The notes beneath the pieces are model-generated. The model saw only the letters and a list, made by a program, of their open reading frames with translations, had not been told where the DNA came from and did no database searches. Below, piece by piece: positions 1-6,650 of a stretch of DNA of 16,107 nucleotides (position 1 is the first letter of the stretch; every line of letters starts with the position of its first letter). The position numbers were made by a program, and so were the translations under genes. This DNA is from an uncultured Actinomyces sp. (GTDB lineage Bacteria > Actinomycetota > Actinomycetes > Actinomycetales > Actinomycetaceae): the NCBI GenBank assembly GCA_902773415.1, contig CACYEE010000118.1, positions 1 through 16,107 on the forward strand, written 5' to 3'.

Positions 1-819
1 CCGATCGACGACGGGAGGCTTGACGGGACCGATCCGTGGACGGGGGAGGGCCGCCTGGGAGCCTGCGGAGCAGAGGCCTTCGCCGTCGCCACCGGGCTGC
101 GCGAGTTCCTTTCGGGCATCGGAGCCGAACCGCCCTTGCCGGTCGACTTCGACCTTCGCCCGGAAGGGAAGGTCGGCCCGATCGAGCGTTCCTTTGCTTC
201 CTATGCCGAATACTACGAACGCTGGGCCGCCACGTGGGAGCGTCAGGCGCTTCTTCGCGCAAGGCCCTGCGCGGGCTCGGAGCGCATGGGCAAACGCTTC
301 GTGGAGATGGTCGCTCCGCACCGCTATCCGCCCCAGGGGCTTTCGGCGGCGCAGCTGCGCGAGATCCGCCTCATGAAGGCCCGCGTGGAGCATGAGAGGA
401 TTCCGAGGGGGATCCGGCCCGAACGCCACCTCAAGCTCGGGCGCGGCGGGCAGAGCGACGTCGAATGGACCGTCCAGCTCCTTCAGATTCGCCACGGCGG
501 GCGCGAGGCGGCGCTGCGGGTGACAGGCACGCTTGCGGCCCTGCGAGGGGCGCTCGAAACCGGCCATGTCGATGCCGCCGATGCCGAGATCCTGAAAGAT
601 GCCTGGGACATGGCGTCTCGGCTTCGCGATCTCAACTTCCTGGCTACCGGGCGCACGAATCCGAAGATCGTGGACGTCCTGCCCGCCACGCCGGACCAGC
701 TGGCGGCCGTCGCCTACATGGACGGGCGCGAGGCATCCGAGAGGTCGCAGGTCGAGGAGGAGTATCTTCGGGCCACGCGCCGGGCGCGCAAGACGGTCGA
801 GAAGCTCTTCTACGGCTAG
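1..819 (+). CDS. glnE: GlnE, glutamine synthetase adenylyltransferase/adenylyl-removing enzyme, C-terminal part (5' end outside window)
   Basis: The frame is open from the first base and ends with TAG, giving the last 272 residues of a protein that is usually about 1000 residues long. GlnE attaches AMP to, or removes it from, a tyrosine of glutamine synthetase according to nitrogen status. The visible part is the end of the C-terminal nucleotidyltransferase domain: VDFDLRPEGKVGPIERS near residues 46-62 matches the family's DxDLRPEG motif. It is followed by the YYERWAATWERQALLRA segment and the helical tail with HLKLGRGGQSDVEW. The upstream GxSDxD part of the active site is outside the window. 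The target enzyme GlnA is encoded 3.5 kb away on the other strand and keeps the acceptor tyrosine. It converges with the ABC importer operon across a 340 bp gap. Confidence 0.93.
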   Translation, partial: PIDDGRLDGTDPWTGEGRLGACGAEAFAVATGLREFLSGIGAEPPLPVDFDLRPEGKVGPIERSFASYAEYYERWAATWERQALLRARPCAGSERMGKRFVEMVAPHRYPPQGLSAAQLREIRLMKARVEHERIPRGIRPERHLKLGRGGQSDVEWTVQLLQIRHGGREAALRVTGTLAALRGALETGHVDAADAEILKDAWDMASRLRDLNFLATGRTNPKIVDVLPATPDQLAAVAYMDGREASERSQVEEEYLRATRRARKTVEKLFYG

Positions 820-851
820 CGGCCGCCGGTCTGCGGGGATGCAGGGGCCGG

Positions 852-904
852 TGCCGGAAAGGGGACGCGCTGGTGTCGGATTGGGGACGGTCCCCTTTCC
901 GGCA
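852..904 (-). repeat. Intergenic repeat core, copy 1 (three-arm palindrome)
   Basis: A 53 bp element lies in the gap between glnE and the ABC operon, oriented opposite to copy 2. Its outer arms TGCCGGAAAGGGGAC (852-866) and GTCCCCTTTCCGGCA (890-904) are exactly complementary, and one further G-C pair (851/905) extends the stem to 16 bp. A third arm, TGTCGGATTGGGGAC (874-888), lies between them and could compete for pairing. The same three-arm plan occurs at 4232-4284, 7356-7406 and 13973-14021. Confidence 0.85.
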
Positions 905-906
905 CG

Positions 907-991
907 CGGAAGGTCCGCGCGAGCCTGCCCGCGCGAAACCGGAGCGAGGAAGCCGTGGTCGGCAGGCTGCGTCTGCTTGCGCCGGCTTCCT
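907..991 (+). repeat. 85 bp intergenic repeat block C, copy 1
   Basis: This stretch aligns without gaps to 4112-4196 at about 87% identity (roughly 11 differences in 85 positions by eye). It contains a 20-base hairpin (from 917, CGCGCGAG...CCCGCGCG) and a longer one bounded by GGAAGCCG and CGGCTTCC near 948-988. Several differences between the two copies fall in hairpin arms. No reading frame is preserved between the copies. It directly abuts core copy 1. Confidence 0.8.
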
Positions 992-999
992 TGGCCTCG

Positions 1000-1024
1000 G
1001 GCATGAATGCGGGGCATTCATGCC
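1000..1024. terminator. Hairpin terminator candidate, glnE side
   Basis: A perfect 11 bp stem, GGCATGAATGC (1000-1010) with GCATTCATGCC (1014-1024), has a three-base loop. It sits in the convergent gap between glnE and the importer operon. There is no U-tract on either side, so if it terminates it does so as the GC-rich, U-poor hairpins common in actinobacteria do. Confidence 0.5.
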
Positions 1025-1105
1025 TCTGGGGCCGCGTCGCCGGGAGAGGGGGCGAAGCGACGGGTCCGGCATTCGGCACGGGCAGGGGAGGGTCCGCAAG
1101 GACGA

Positions 1106-1139
1106 CGAATGCCTCCACCCGGGCAGGCGGAGGCATTCG
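1106..1139 (-). terminator. Hairpin terminator candidate for the ABC importer operon
   Basis: A perfect 11 bp stem is formed by CGAATGCCTCC (1106-1116) and GGAGGCATTCG (1129-1139), with a 12-base loop. It begins about 20 bases after the ATPase stop codon at 1160, reading leftward. The position fits a terminator of the importer operon. It is symmetrical and could also stop any read-through from glnE. No U-tract is seen. Confidence 0.55.
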
Positions 1140-1159
1140 CGAAGGCTTGCCGGCGTTTC

Positions 1160-1921
1160 CTAGAGCACCTTGGCGAGGAAGTCCTTCGTGCGCGGAGATT
1201 TCGGATTGTCGAAGACATCGGAGGGCGAACCCTGCTCGACGATGACTCCTTCGTCCATGAAGACCACGTGGTCGGCGACTTCGCGGGCGAAACCCATTTC
1301 GTGGGTCACGACCATCATCGTCATGCCCGACTTCGCCAGGTCCTGCATGACGGAAAGCACCTCGCCCACAAGCTCGGGATCGAGTGCGGAGGTCGGCTCG
1401 TCGAAGAGCATGAGGTCGGGTTCCATCGCCAGGGCGCGGGCAATCGCCACGCGCTGCTGCTGGCCGCCCGAAAGCTGAGAGGGGTAGTGGTCGACGCGGT
1501 CGGCCAGGCCCACCTGGGCGAGCAGTTCCCGGGCGCGCCTTTCGGCTTCCGCCTTGGCGACCTTCTTGACCTGCACCGGAGCCTCGATGACGTTGTGAAG
1601 GGCCGTCATGTGGGGGAACAGGTTGAAGCGCTGGAAAACCATGCCGATCGAGGCGCGCTGGGCGGCGATTTCCTTGCCCGTAAGCTCGTAGAGCCTGCCG
1701 TTGTCGCCACGGCGATATCCCATGAGCGTGCCGTCCACCGCAATCGAGCCGGCCTGGATCTCTTCGAGCACGTTGACGCAGCGCAGCAGCGTCGACTTTC
1801 CCGAACCCGAAGGCCCGAGAATCGCGCAGACCTCGCCGCGCTGGACCTCCATCGTGACGCCTCGCAGAACGTGAAGGTCGTCGAAGAACTTGTGTACGTT
1901 GTCGATTTCAACAAAGGCCAT
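1160..1921 (-). CDS. Polar amino-acid ABC transporter, ATP-binding protein
   Basis: This is the cytoplasmic ATPase that drives amino-acid import (GlnQ/ArtP/HisP family). Its 253 residues match the family length. All nucleotide-binding motifs are intact: Walker A GPSGSGKST (36-44), Q-loop Gln97, signature LSGGQQQR (150-157), Walker B LMLFDEPTSALD (170-181) and switch His207 in VVTHEMG. The chosen start is ATG at 1921, five bases after the permease stop. An ATG at 1939, overlapping the permease gene by 13 bases, is the alternative. Neither has a strong ribosome binding site, so translation is probably coupled to the permease. It is the last gene of the importer operon. Specificity is not readable from the ATPase. 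Confidence 0.93.
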   Translation of the reverse strand: MAFVEIDNVHKFFDDLHVLRGVTMEVQRGEVCAILGPSGSGKSTLLRCVNVLEEIQAGSIAVDGTLMGYRRGDNGRLYELTGKEIAAQRASIGMVFQRFNLFPHMTALHNVIEAPVQVKKVAKAEAERRARELLAQVGLADRVDHYPSQLSGGQQQRVAIARALAMEPDLMLFDEPTSALDPELVGEVLSVMQDLAKSGMTMMVVTHEMGFAREVADHVVFMDEGVIVEQGSPSDVFDNPKSPRTKDFLAKVL

Positions 1922-1926
1922 GTCGA

Positions 1927-2904
1927 TCACGGGGTCCATTCTGCGGCGTTTTCGTCGGGGGTCGTATGCGCGGCGTTGAGCGCTGCCTGGCGCGAGATGC
2001 GCTCCTTCTTCCTGGCCTTGCCGGTGGCGCGCCTGCCCGAACCGCCGGCGTCCTTCGCGCCTTTTCCGTAGTAGGCCTCGATTCGGCTTTGGATTGCCAT
2101 GAGGACCGACGTGATGATGAGGTACCAGAGCGCGGCGATGACCAGATAGGGAATCGGCAGGAAGGAGTTCGAGCCGAGGCGGCGCATTGCCGCGGTGAGG
2201 TCGAGCGTGAAGGGCACGGCCGTCACGAGCGAGGTCGTCTTGAGCATGGAGATCGTCTCGTTGCCGGTGGGCGGCACGATGACGCGCATCGCCTGGGGGA
2301 TGATGACGCGGCGCAGGATCTGGCCGGGGCTCATGCCGAGGGCACGCGCGGCTTCTTCCTGGCCGGGGTCGACCGAGTTGAGGCCGGAGCGGACGATTTC
2401 GGACAGGTAGGCGCCTTCGTTGAGGCCGAGGCCGAGAATCGCGGCGCGCGAAGCGGTGATGAGGCTGTTGGTGTCGAAGGTGAAGAACTCGGGGCCGAAG
2501 GGGATGCCGAGGGACAGCTTCGGGTAGAGGGTTCCGACGAGGCCCCAGAAGATGAGCTGGGTGTAGATCGGGGTTCCCCGGAAGAACCAGATGTAGGCCA
2601 TCGAGACGGCGCGAAGCACCGGGTTTTCCGAGCGCCGCATGACGGCAAGGGTGACGGCGAGCGTGATTCCGATGATCATGGCGGCGACGGTGAGGATGAG
2701 GGTCCATCCGACGGCGTTGAGAACGTTGGGCTTGAAGAAGTTCTCGAAGACGATGTCCCAGTGGAACTGCTTGTTGGAGACGAGGCCGTGGGCGATCATC
2801 GCCGCGATGACCGCGACGGCGGCGGCGCTGATCCAGCGGCCCCAGTGCTTGACGGGTACCGCGTGAATGAGTTCGGGCGCGTCGGTGTTGCGTTGTGAGG
2901 TCAT
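1927..2904 (-). CDS. Polar amino-acid ABC transporter, permease
   Basis: A 325-residue integral membrane protein of the HisMQ/GlnP permease family, probably acting as a homodimer because only one permease gene is present. It has an N-terminal membrane segment (about 24-43), then the permease domain beginning near VGWTLILTVAAMIIGI (about 66-81). The coupling-loop EAA motif is clear in EEAARALGMSPGQILRRVI, followed by PQAMRVIVPPTGNE. After the last membrane segment (PYLVIAALWYLIITSVLMAI) there is a charged, probably cytoplasmic tail of about 50 residues rich in Lys/Arg, longer than in the enteric homologues I know. AAGG lies about 5 bases before the ATG. The upstream gene is the binding protein, across a 120 bp gap that holds a strong hairpin. 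Confidence 0.93.
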   Translation of the reverse strand: MTSQRNTDAPELIHAVPVKHWGRWISAAAVAVIAAMIAHGLVSNKQFHWDIVFENFFKPNVLNAVGWTLILTVAAMIIGITLAVTLAVMRRSENPVLRAVSMAYIWFFRGTPIYTQLIFWGLVGTLYPKLSLGIPFGPEFFTFDTNSLITASRAAILGLGLNEGAYLSEIVRSGLNSVDPGQEEAARALGMSPGQILRRVIIPQAMRVIVPPTGNETISMLKTTSLVTAVPFTLDLTAAMRRLGSNSFLPIPYLVIAALWYLIITSVLMAIQSRIEAYYGKGAKDAGGSGRRATGKARKKERISRQAALNAAHTTPDENAAEWTP

Positions 2905-2947
2905 GTGCCTTGCTTTCTGTTCCGGCCTGCCTGTTGGCGGAAAGAGG

Positions 2948-3011
2948 GACGACGCGGGCCGCGCGCCCGTGCCTGGCGGGAAGGCCTGGGATCGTGCGCG
3001 CCCGCGTCGTC
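2948..3011 (-). terminator. Intercistronic hairpin between binding-protein and permease genes
   Basis: GACGACGCGGGC (2948-2959) pairs perfectly with GCCCGCGTCGTC (3000-3011), and further GC pairs continue inward (GCGC on each side). It lies in the 120-base gap between two genes of one importer operon, with no U-tract. In many binding-protein transporters such a hairpin stabilises or partly terminates the message, so that the binding protein is made in excess. That role is inferred here. Confidence 0.5.
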
Positions 3012-3024
3012 GCGAAGCCGGTGC

Positions 3025-3951
3025 CTACTTGGCGGGGTTGAGGACGGCTTCGGTCGAGACGTTTTCGGCGATGCCCCAGGTTTCGAAGACCTTGGCGACG
3101 GTGCCGTCGTCCATGAGCTTCTGGAGCGCGGCCTGGACGGCCTTCGTCATGTCGGAGTCCTTTTCGGTGACGGCCGCAATCGGGTCGGTTCCTTCGTCGG
3201 TGGAGGCGACTTCGAGGACGTCTCCGGTCTGGAAGACGGCGTAGTCGGCGACGGAGGAGTCGCAGTACATGGCGTCGAGCTGGCCGCCGGCGAGCTTGGT
3301 GGTCACTTGGGACTGCTCGTCCATGCGTTCGACGGTGGGGGCGTTGTCGCCGCAGGCCTCGGCGAGGTCGACGATGGCTTCGTCCTGGACGGTGCCGGTC
3401 TGCACGCCGATGGTGGTTCCGCAGATGTCGTCGGCGGAGAAGTCCTTCGGGTTGCCTTTCTGGGTCACCCAGGAGGAGCCGACGGCGAAGTACTGGATCA
3501 TGTCGTAGTTGGCCTGGCGCTCGGCGGTTGCGGTGAAGTTGGCCATGCCCATCTCGTACTTGGTGGGGATGCCGGGCAGGATCGAGTCGAATTCGGACTG
3601 CTGGATGTCGGCTTCGAGGCCCATGACGGCTGCGATTGCCTTCATGAGGTCGATGTCGTAGCCTTGGGCGGTTTCGCCGTCGGGGGCGTAGAACTCGGCG
3701 GGGGCGTAGTAGATGTTGTCGCCGATGGTGAGCTTGCCGTCCTTGGAGACTTCTTCGGGCACCAGGGCGGCGATTTCCTCGTCCTTGGCGACGCCGGAGA
3801 GGTCGGTGGCGAGGATGTCCTCGTTGAGTTCGACGGCGGTGTCGTCGTCGGCGCTGCTGTCGGCGTCGGTGTCGGAGGCAAACGAGCAGCCGGCGAGCGA
3901 GAGGGCCGCGACTGCCGAGAGCGCGGCGAAGGCCTTGAGGGAACGGGACAT
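3025..3951 (-). CDS. Polar amino-acid ABC transporter, substrate-binding lipoprotein
   Basis: A 308-residue solute-binding protein (family 3, SBP_bac_3) anchored outside the membrane. The signal peptide ends in lipobox LSLAGC with Cys22, followed by an acidic Ser/Asp/Ala linker. The binding domain starts at GKLTIGDNIYYAPAEFY. NFTATAERQANYDM matches the family's T-x-T-x-x-R segment, whose Arg grips the ligand carboxylate, and GTTIGVQTGTVQDE is the usual lobe-2 start. The start is ATG 3951 with AAGGAGA at 3958-3964. Upstream in-frame ATGs lie beyond the promoter and repeats and are rejected. It is the first gene of the importer operon. The tandem ARG-box-like sites upstream suggest arginine or a related basic amino acid, but the sequence alone does not prove the ligand. 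Confidence 0.92.
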   Translation of the reverse strand: MSRSLKAFAALSAVAALSLAGCSFASDTDADSSADDDTAVELNEDILATDLSGVAKDEEIAALVPEEVSKDGKLTIGDNIYYAPAEFYAPDGETAQGYDIDLMKAIAAVMGLEADIQQSEFDSILPGIPTKYEMGMANFTATAERQANYDMIQYFAVGSSWVTQKGNPKDFSADDICGTTIGVQTGTVQDEAIVDLAEACGDNAPTVERMDEQSQVTTKLAGGQLDAMYCDSSVADYAVFQTGDVLEVASTDEGTDPIAAVTEKDSDMTKAVQAALQKLMDDGTVAKVFETWGIAENVSTEAVLNPAK

Positions 3952-3993
3952 GGGCGGTCTCCTTAGGTCGATTCGGAACTGGTATTGCCAGCA

Positions 3994-4024
3994 ATTATAC
4001 GCCTGTGTGCATAAATATGCGCAA
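3994..4024 (-). promoter_or_regulatory. Promoter of the ABC importer operon
   Basis: Reading leftward, a perfect -10 TATAAT (3994-3999) is preceded after 19 bases by a weak -35 TTGCGC (4019-4024). The start point would lie near 3987, leaving a leader of about 35 bases with a good ribosome binding site. The -35 and spacer are covered by the first ARG-box-like site, which suits repression. Confidence 0.6.
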
Positions 4025-4043
4025 CTGTGCATAGGGTTGCAAT
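4006..4043. promoter_or_regulatory. Two tandem ARG-box-like operator sites (candidate ArgR control)
   Basis: Site 1, TGTGCATAAATATGCGCA (4006-4023), fits the 18 bp ARG box pattern TNTGNATWWWWATNCANA at all but one position. After two bases, site 2, TGTGCATAGGGTTGCAAT (4026-4043), repeats the strong half TGTGCATA but is poorer in its AT centre and second half. Paired 18 bp boxes separated by 2-3 bp are the known binding arrangement for the ArgR hexamer. Site 1 overlaps the promoter's spacer and -35. No argR gene is in the window, so the regulator is inferred. Confidence 0.6.
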
Positions 4044-4056
4044 GGACACAGAACAC

Positions 4057-4090
4057 GGGGCCGTCTCGCAAGGGCGCATCCGCCGCCGGG
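4057..4090 (+). repeat. Intergenic repeat lead-in block P, copy 2a
   Basis: The first 21 bases are repeated exactly at 4198-4218, 141 bp downstream; both copies contain GCCGTCTCGCAAGGGCGC. A diverged copy (about 79% by eye) is at 7322-7355 and a fragment is at 9053-9080. This copy is followed by block C and not by a core. Confidence 0.75.
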
Positions 4091-4111
4091 GCGAGAAGGG
4101 GCAGCGACGAA

Positions 4112-4196
4112 CGGAAGATCCGCGCGAGCTTGCTCGCACGAGACCGGAGCGAGGAAGCCGTGGTCGGCAGACTGCGCCTGCCTGCGGCAGCTTCCT
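4112..4196 (+). repeat. 85 bp intergenic repeat block C, copy 2
   Basis: Gap-free match to 907-991 at about 87% identity, on the same strand, although the adjacent cores are in opposite orientation. Hairpin I is CGCGCGAGC-TT-GCTCGCACG, starting at 4121. Its A-U pair near the apex corresponds to an A-C mismatch in copy 1, while its C-A mismatch corresponds to a C-G pair in copy 1. Hairpin II runs from GGAAGC to GCTTCC. No stable reading frame. Confidence 0.8.
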
Positions 4197-4197
4197 G

Positions 4198-4230
4198 GGG
4201 GCCGTCTCGCAAGGGCGCGGCCACCGTGGG
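4198..4230 (+). repeat. Intergenic repeat lead-in block P, copy 2b
   Basis: Direct repeat of 4057-4077 over 21 exact bases. It then diverges and runs into core copy 2 at 4232. The same P-then-core order is seen at 7322-7406. Confidence 0.75.
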
Positions 4231-4231
4231 C

Positions 4232-4284
4232 TGTCGCATCGGGGACTGTCCCCGATGCGACACCAGCCTGTCCCCTTTGCGACA
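4232..4284 (+). repeat. Intergenic repeat core, copy 2 (three-arm palindrome)
   Basis: The left arm TGTCGCATCGGGGAC (4232-4246) and middle arm GTCCCCGATGCGACA (4248-4262) form a perfect 15 bp stem with one unpaired T. A third arm, GTCCCCTTTGCGACA (4270-4284), could pair with most of the left arm instead. In copy 1 the perfect partner is the outer arm, so the favoured pairing differs between copies. It lies 3' of glnA and upstream of the importer promoter. Confidence 0.85.
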
Positions 4285-4307
4285 TTCGACTCTCCGACCC
4301 GCGCACA

Positions 4308-4355
4308 CGGCAGGGACGGGAACCGGAGCGCCGTACCGAATTCCGCTTGCGGGCC
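4308..4355 (+). repeat. Intergenic repeat block B, degenerate copy
   Basis: The segment after core copy 2 (GACTCTCCG, then GCGCACACGG, then GACGGGAACCGG ... CCGTACCGAATTCCG) matches the B block that follows core copy 3 at 7407-7470. The hairpin arms here have several mismatches, so this copy is a weak terminator candidate for glnA, which ends at 4376. Confidence 0.55.
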
Positions 4356-4375
4356 GGTCCCGGGAAGAACGGGTG

Positions 4376-5797
4376 CTAGAGCGTGTAGTAGAGCTGGAAC
4401 TCGTAGGGGTGGGGCCGCGAACGAAGCGGAATGACCTCGCGCTCCATCTTGTAGGAAATCCAGCGTCCGATGAGGTCCTCGGAGAAGACTCCGCCTTCGG
4501 TGAGGAAGTCGTGGTCGGCCTCCAGGGCCGCAAGCGCTTCCTCGAGCGTCGCGGGAAGCTGCGGGATTGCCGCATGTTCGTCCGGGGGAAGCTCGTAGAT
4601 GTCCTTGTCGATCGGGTCAAGCGGCTCGGTCCGGTTGCGGATGCCGTCGATGCCGGCCATGAGCTGGGCCGCGAAGGCGAGATACGGGTTGGCTGACGGA
4701 TCGGGAATCCGAAGCTCGATCCGCTTCGCCTTCGGCGACGTGCCCGAGGTCGGGATGCGAATCGCCGCGCTGCGGTTGCGCGCCGAATACACGAGATTGA
4801 CGGGGGCCTCGAAGCCGGGGACAAGCCGGTGGAAGGAGTTGACCGAGGGATTGGTGAAGGCGACGAGCGCGGGTGCGTGCTCGAGCAGGCCGCCGATGTA
4901 CCAGCGGGCCAGGTCGGACAGGCCGCCGTAGCCGCGCTCGTCGAAAAAAAGCGGCTCGCCGTTCTTCCACAGCGACTGGTGGCAGTGCATTCCGCTTCCG
5001 GCTTCGCCGTACAGCGGCTTGGGCATGAACGTTGCCGTCTTTCCGTGCTCGCGGGCGGTGTTGCGGATGACGTACTTGAACTTCATCATGTCGTCGGCCG
5101 CGGCGAGAAGGGTGTCGAAGGCGTAGTTGATTTCCTGCTGGCCGCCAGTGCCGACCTCGTGGTGGGAGCGCTCGAGCCGGAGGCCGACCTCCATCATCCG
5201 AACGCTCATGTCGTCGCGCAGCTCGCAGGCGTCGTCGGCGGGGGAGACGGGGAAGTAGCCGCCCTGGAGGGGCGTCTTGTAGCCGAGGTTGCCTCCTTCC
5301 TCCTCGCGGTTCGTATTCCATGCGCCGGAGCGGGAGTCGATGCGGTAGGACTGCTCGTTGATGGAGTCCTGGAAGCGGATGTCGTCGAAGACGTAGAATT
5401 CGGCTTCGGCCGCGAAGCAGGCGGTGTCGGCGATTCCGGTGGAGCGCAGGTAGTCCTCGGCCTTCTTCGCGATCGAGCGGGGGTCGCGGTCGTAGGGTTC
5501 GTCGGTGAACGGGTCGACGACCGAGAAGTTCATGATGAGCGTCTTGCGGGTGCGGAAGGGGTCGAGGTAGGCGGTGGCGAGGTCCGGCAGGAGCTTCATG
5601 TCGGACTTGTCGACGGTGGCGAAGCCGCGAATCGACGAGCCGTCGAACATGAGGCCGTCTTCGAGGGCGTCGGCGAACATCGAGGCGGGAATGTTGAAGT
5701 GCTGCATCTGGCCGGGAAGGTCGCAAAATCGCACGTCGACGAAGACGATGCCGTTGTCCTTGACGAAGGCGAGTGCCTCTTCCTTGCTTGCGAACAT
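4376..5797 (-). CDS. glnA: Glutamine synthetase type I (GS-I beta)
   Basis: This enzyme makes glutamine from glutamate, ammonia and ATP as a cytoplasmic dodecamer. The 473-residue length is normal for GS-I beta. DGSSIRGF (about 52-59) and EVGTGGQQEINYAF belong to the active site, KPLYGEAGSGMHCHQSLW is the ATP/glutamate region, and RNRSAAIRIP is the arginine-rich segment. DKDIYELPP carries Tyr401, equivalent to the Tyr397 that GlnE adenylylates, so the enzyme should be under covalent control. The start is ATG 5797 with AAGGAG a few bases upstream. DUF4191 lies 49 bases upstream on the same strand, so the two may be co-transcribed. This neighbour pair is also seen at mycobacterial glnA1. Confidence 0.97.
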   Translation of the reverse strand: MFASKEEALAFVKDNGIVFVDVRFCDLPGQMQHFNIPASMFADALEDGLMFDGSSIRGFATVDKSDMKLLPDLATAYLDPFRTRKTLIMNFSVVDPFTDEPYDRDPRSIAKKAEDYLRSTGIADTACFAAEAEFYVFDDIRFQDSINEQSYRIDSRSGAWNTNREEEGGNLGYKTPLQGGYFPVSPADDACELRDDMSVRMMEVGLRLERSHHEVGTGGQQEINYAFDTLLAAADDMMKFKYVIRNTAREHGKTATFMPKPLYGEAGSGMHCHQSLWKNGEPLFFDERGYGGLSDLARWYIGGLLEHAPALVAFTNPSVNSFHRLVPGFEAPVNLVYSARNRSAAIRIPTSGTSPKAKRIELRIPDPSANPYLAFAAQLMAGIDGIRNRTEPLDPIDKDIYELPPDEHAAIPQLPATLEEALAALEADHDFLTEGGVFSEDLIGRWISYKMEREVIPLRSRPHPYEFQLYYTL

Positions 5798-5846
5798 GGC
5801 GCTCCTTGTTTCGGTCGGGGGCGGGCCTTGGACGGGGTGCGCGGCG

Positions 5847-6542
5847 TCAGCCGCGAAGGGCGCGGCGCGACGGGCGAATCCTGTTCGGATCGATGCCTTT
5901 CGGAATCGGCAGGTCGCCTGCGCGCACGCGGTCGAGGCGGGAGGTCAGGGCGGCGACTTCGTCGTTTGTGATGGACTTCGGGAGTTTGCGCAGCGTCTTT
6001 TCGAGCTCGGAGAGCCTGACGGTGCCGTTGTCGCCGTTGCCGACGAAGAGAGCCGTCACGGGCACTTCCTTGCCGGCCGACCGGCGAATCGTCAGCTTTT
6101 CCTGGTTGACGAGCTTTGCGACGCGAGCCTTGGGGCCTTCGGCGATGAGCACGACGCCGGGGCGCCCGACAACGCGCCAGACGAAGTCCTTCTCGCGGTT
6201 GTAGCGCACGGGTTCGGTCGAGAAGTTCCATCCCCGGCCAAGCTGGTCGATGACGGCGGCGGTGCCGCCTGGCATGCCCTCGATCTGAGTGTAGGCCGCT
6301 TTGCGGGTGAATCTTGTCAGCACAAGAGTCGGGAGCGTCGAGGCGAGCATGAGGCCGAAGACCGACCAGAGAATCGGGTGGCCGGTTGCGAAGCCGATGG
6401 CGACGAACGCGGCAAGCGGGACGATCGCGAGGGCCAGAAGAACCCAGCCGATCCACGGGTAGGTTCGCTTCGAGATCCTGTAGGCGTCGGCGAGGTTCTG
6501 CCACCAGTGCCGCTTGGGCGCTGCGGGGGTCTTCTTTGCCAT
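5847..6542 (-). CDS. DUF4191 family membrane protein
   Basis: A 231-residue protein of unknown function. A short basic N-terminus (MAKKTPAAPKRHWWQN) is followed by two membrane segments (about 30-48 and 55-75) and a cytoplasmic domain with GGTAAVIDQLGRGWNFSTEPV and RPGVVLIAEGPKARVAKLVNQEK. This pattern matches the actinobacterial DUF4191 family, commonly found beside glnA. The start is ATG 6542 because GGAAGGAAACCG precedes it. A GTG eight codons upstream (6566) lacks such a site. It may share its transcript with glnA. Confidence 0.88.
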   Translation of the reverse strand: MAKKTPAAPKRHWWQNLADAYRISKRTYPWIGWVLLALAIVPLAAFVAIGFATGHPILWSVFGLMLASTLPTLVLTRFTRKAAYTQIEGMPGGTAAVIDQLGRGWNFSTEPVRYNREKDFVWRVVGRPGVVLIAEGPKARVAKLVNQEKLTIRRSAGKEVPVTALFVGNGDNGTVRLSELEKTLRKLPKSITNDEVAALTSRLDRVRAGDLPIPKGIDPNRIRPSRRALRG

Positions 6543-6570
6543 CGGTTTCCTTCCGTTCGCGGGCACTGCG

Positions 6571-6576
6571 ATTCTA
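6571..6576 (-). promoter_or_regulatory. Candidate -10 box for DUF4191-glnA
   Basis: TAGAAT (reading leftward) lies about 29 bases before the DUF4191 ATG, placed for a short leader with the GGAAGG site. No convincing -35 is seen, so the call is tentative. Confidence 0.35.
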
Positions 6577-6650
6577 TGGCAAAAGCGACAGGCGCGTGGG
6601 TGTGCGCCAGGTGTGTGGGTTATTCCTCGCCCAGGCGGAGCCCGACACGG

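Noticed and set aside
1966..2898. Long open frame on the + strand opposite the permease gene
   Set aside because: It exactly mirrors the coding strand of a clear permease, has Gly/Asp/Glu/Val-rich composition typical of antisense frames in GC-rich DNA, and has no recognisable domain.
2905..3966. Open frame on the + strand opposite the binding-protein gene
   Set aside because: A glycine/valine-rich antisense shadow of a well-supported lipoprotein gene, crossing the operon gap and promoter.
1922..3994. Continuous - strand frame joining the ATPase to the upstream region as one giant protein
   Set aside because: The upstream part is an Arg/Pro-rich out-of-frame reading of the permease and binding-protein genes.
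4057..4284. CRISPR-like array
   Set aside because: The repeats are dissimilar blocks without regular 30-40 base spacers, and no cas genes are present.
4829..5971. Open frame on the + strand opposite glnA and part of DUF4191
   Set aside because: It spans two real genes antisense; composition and lack of motifs mark it as a shadow.
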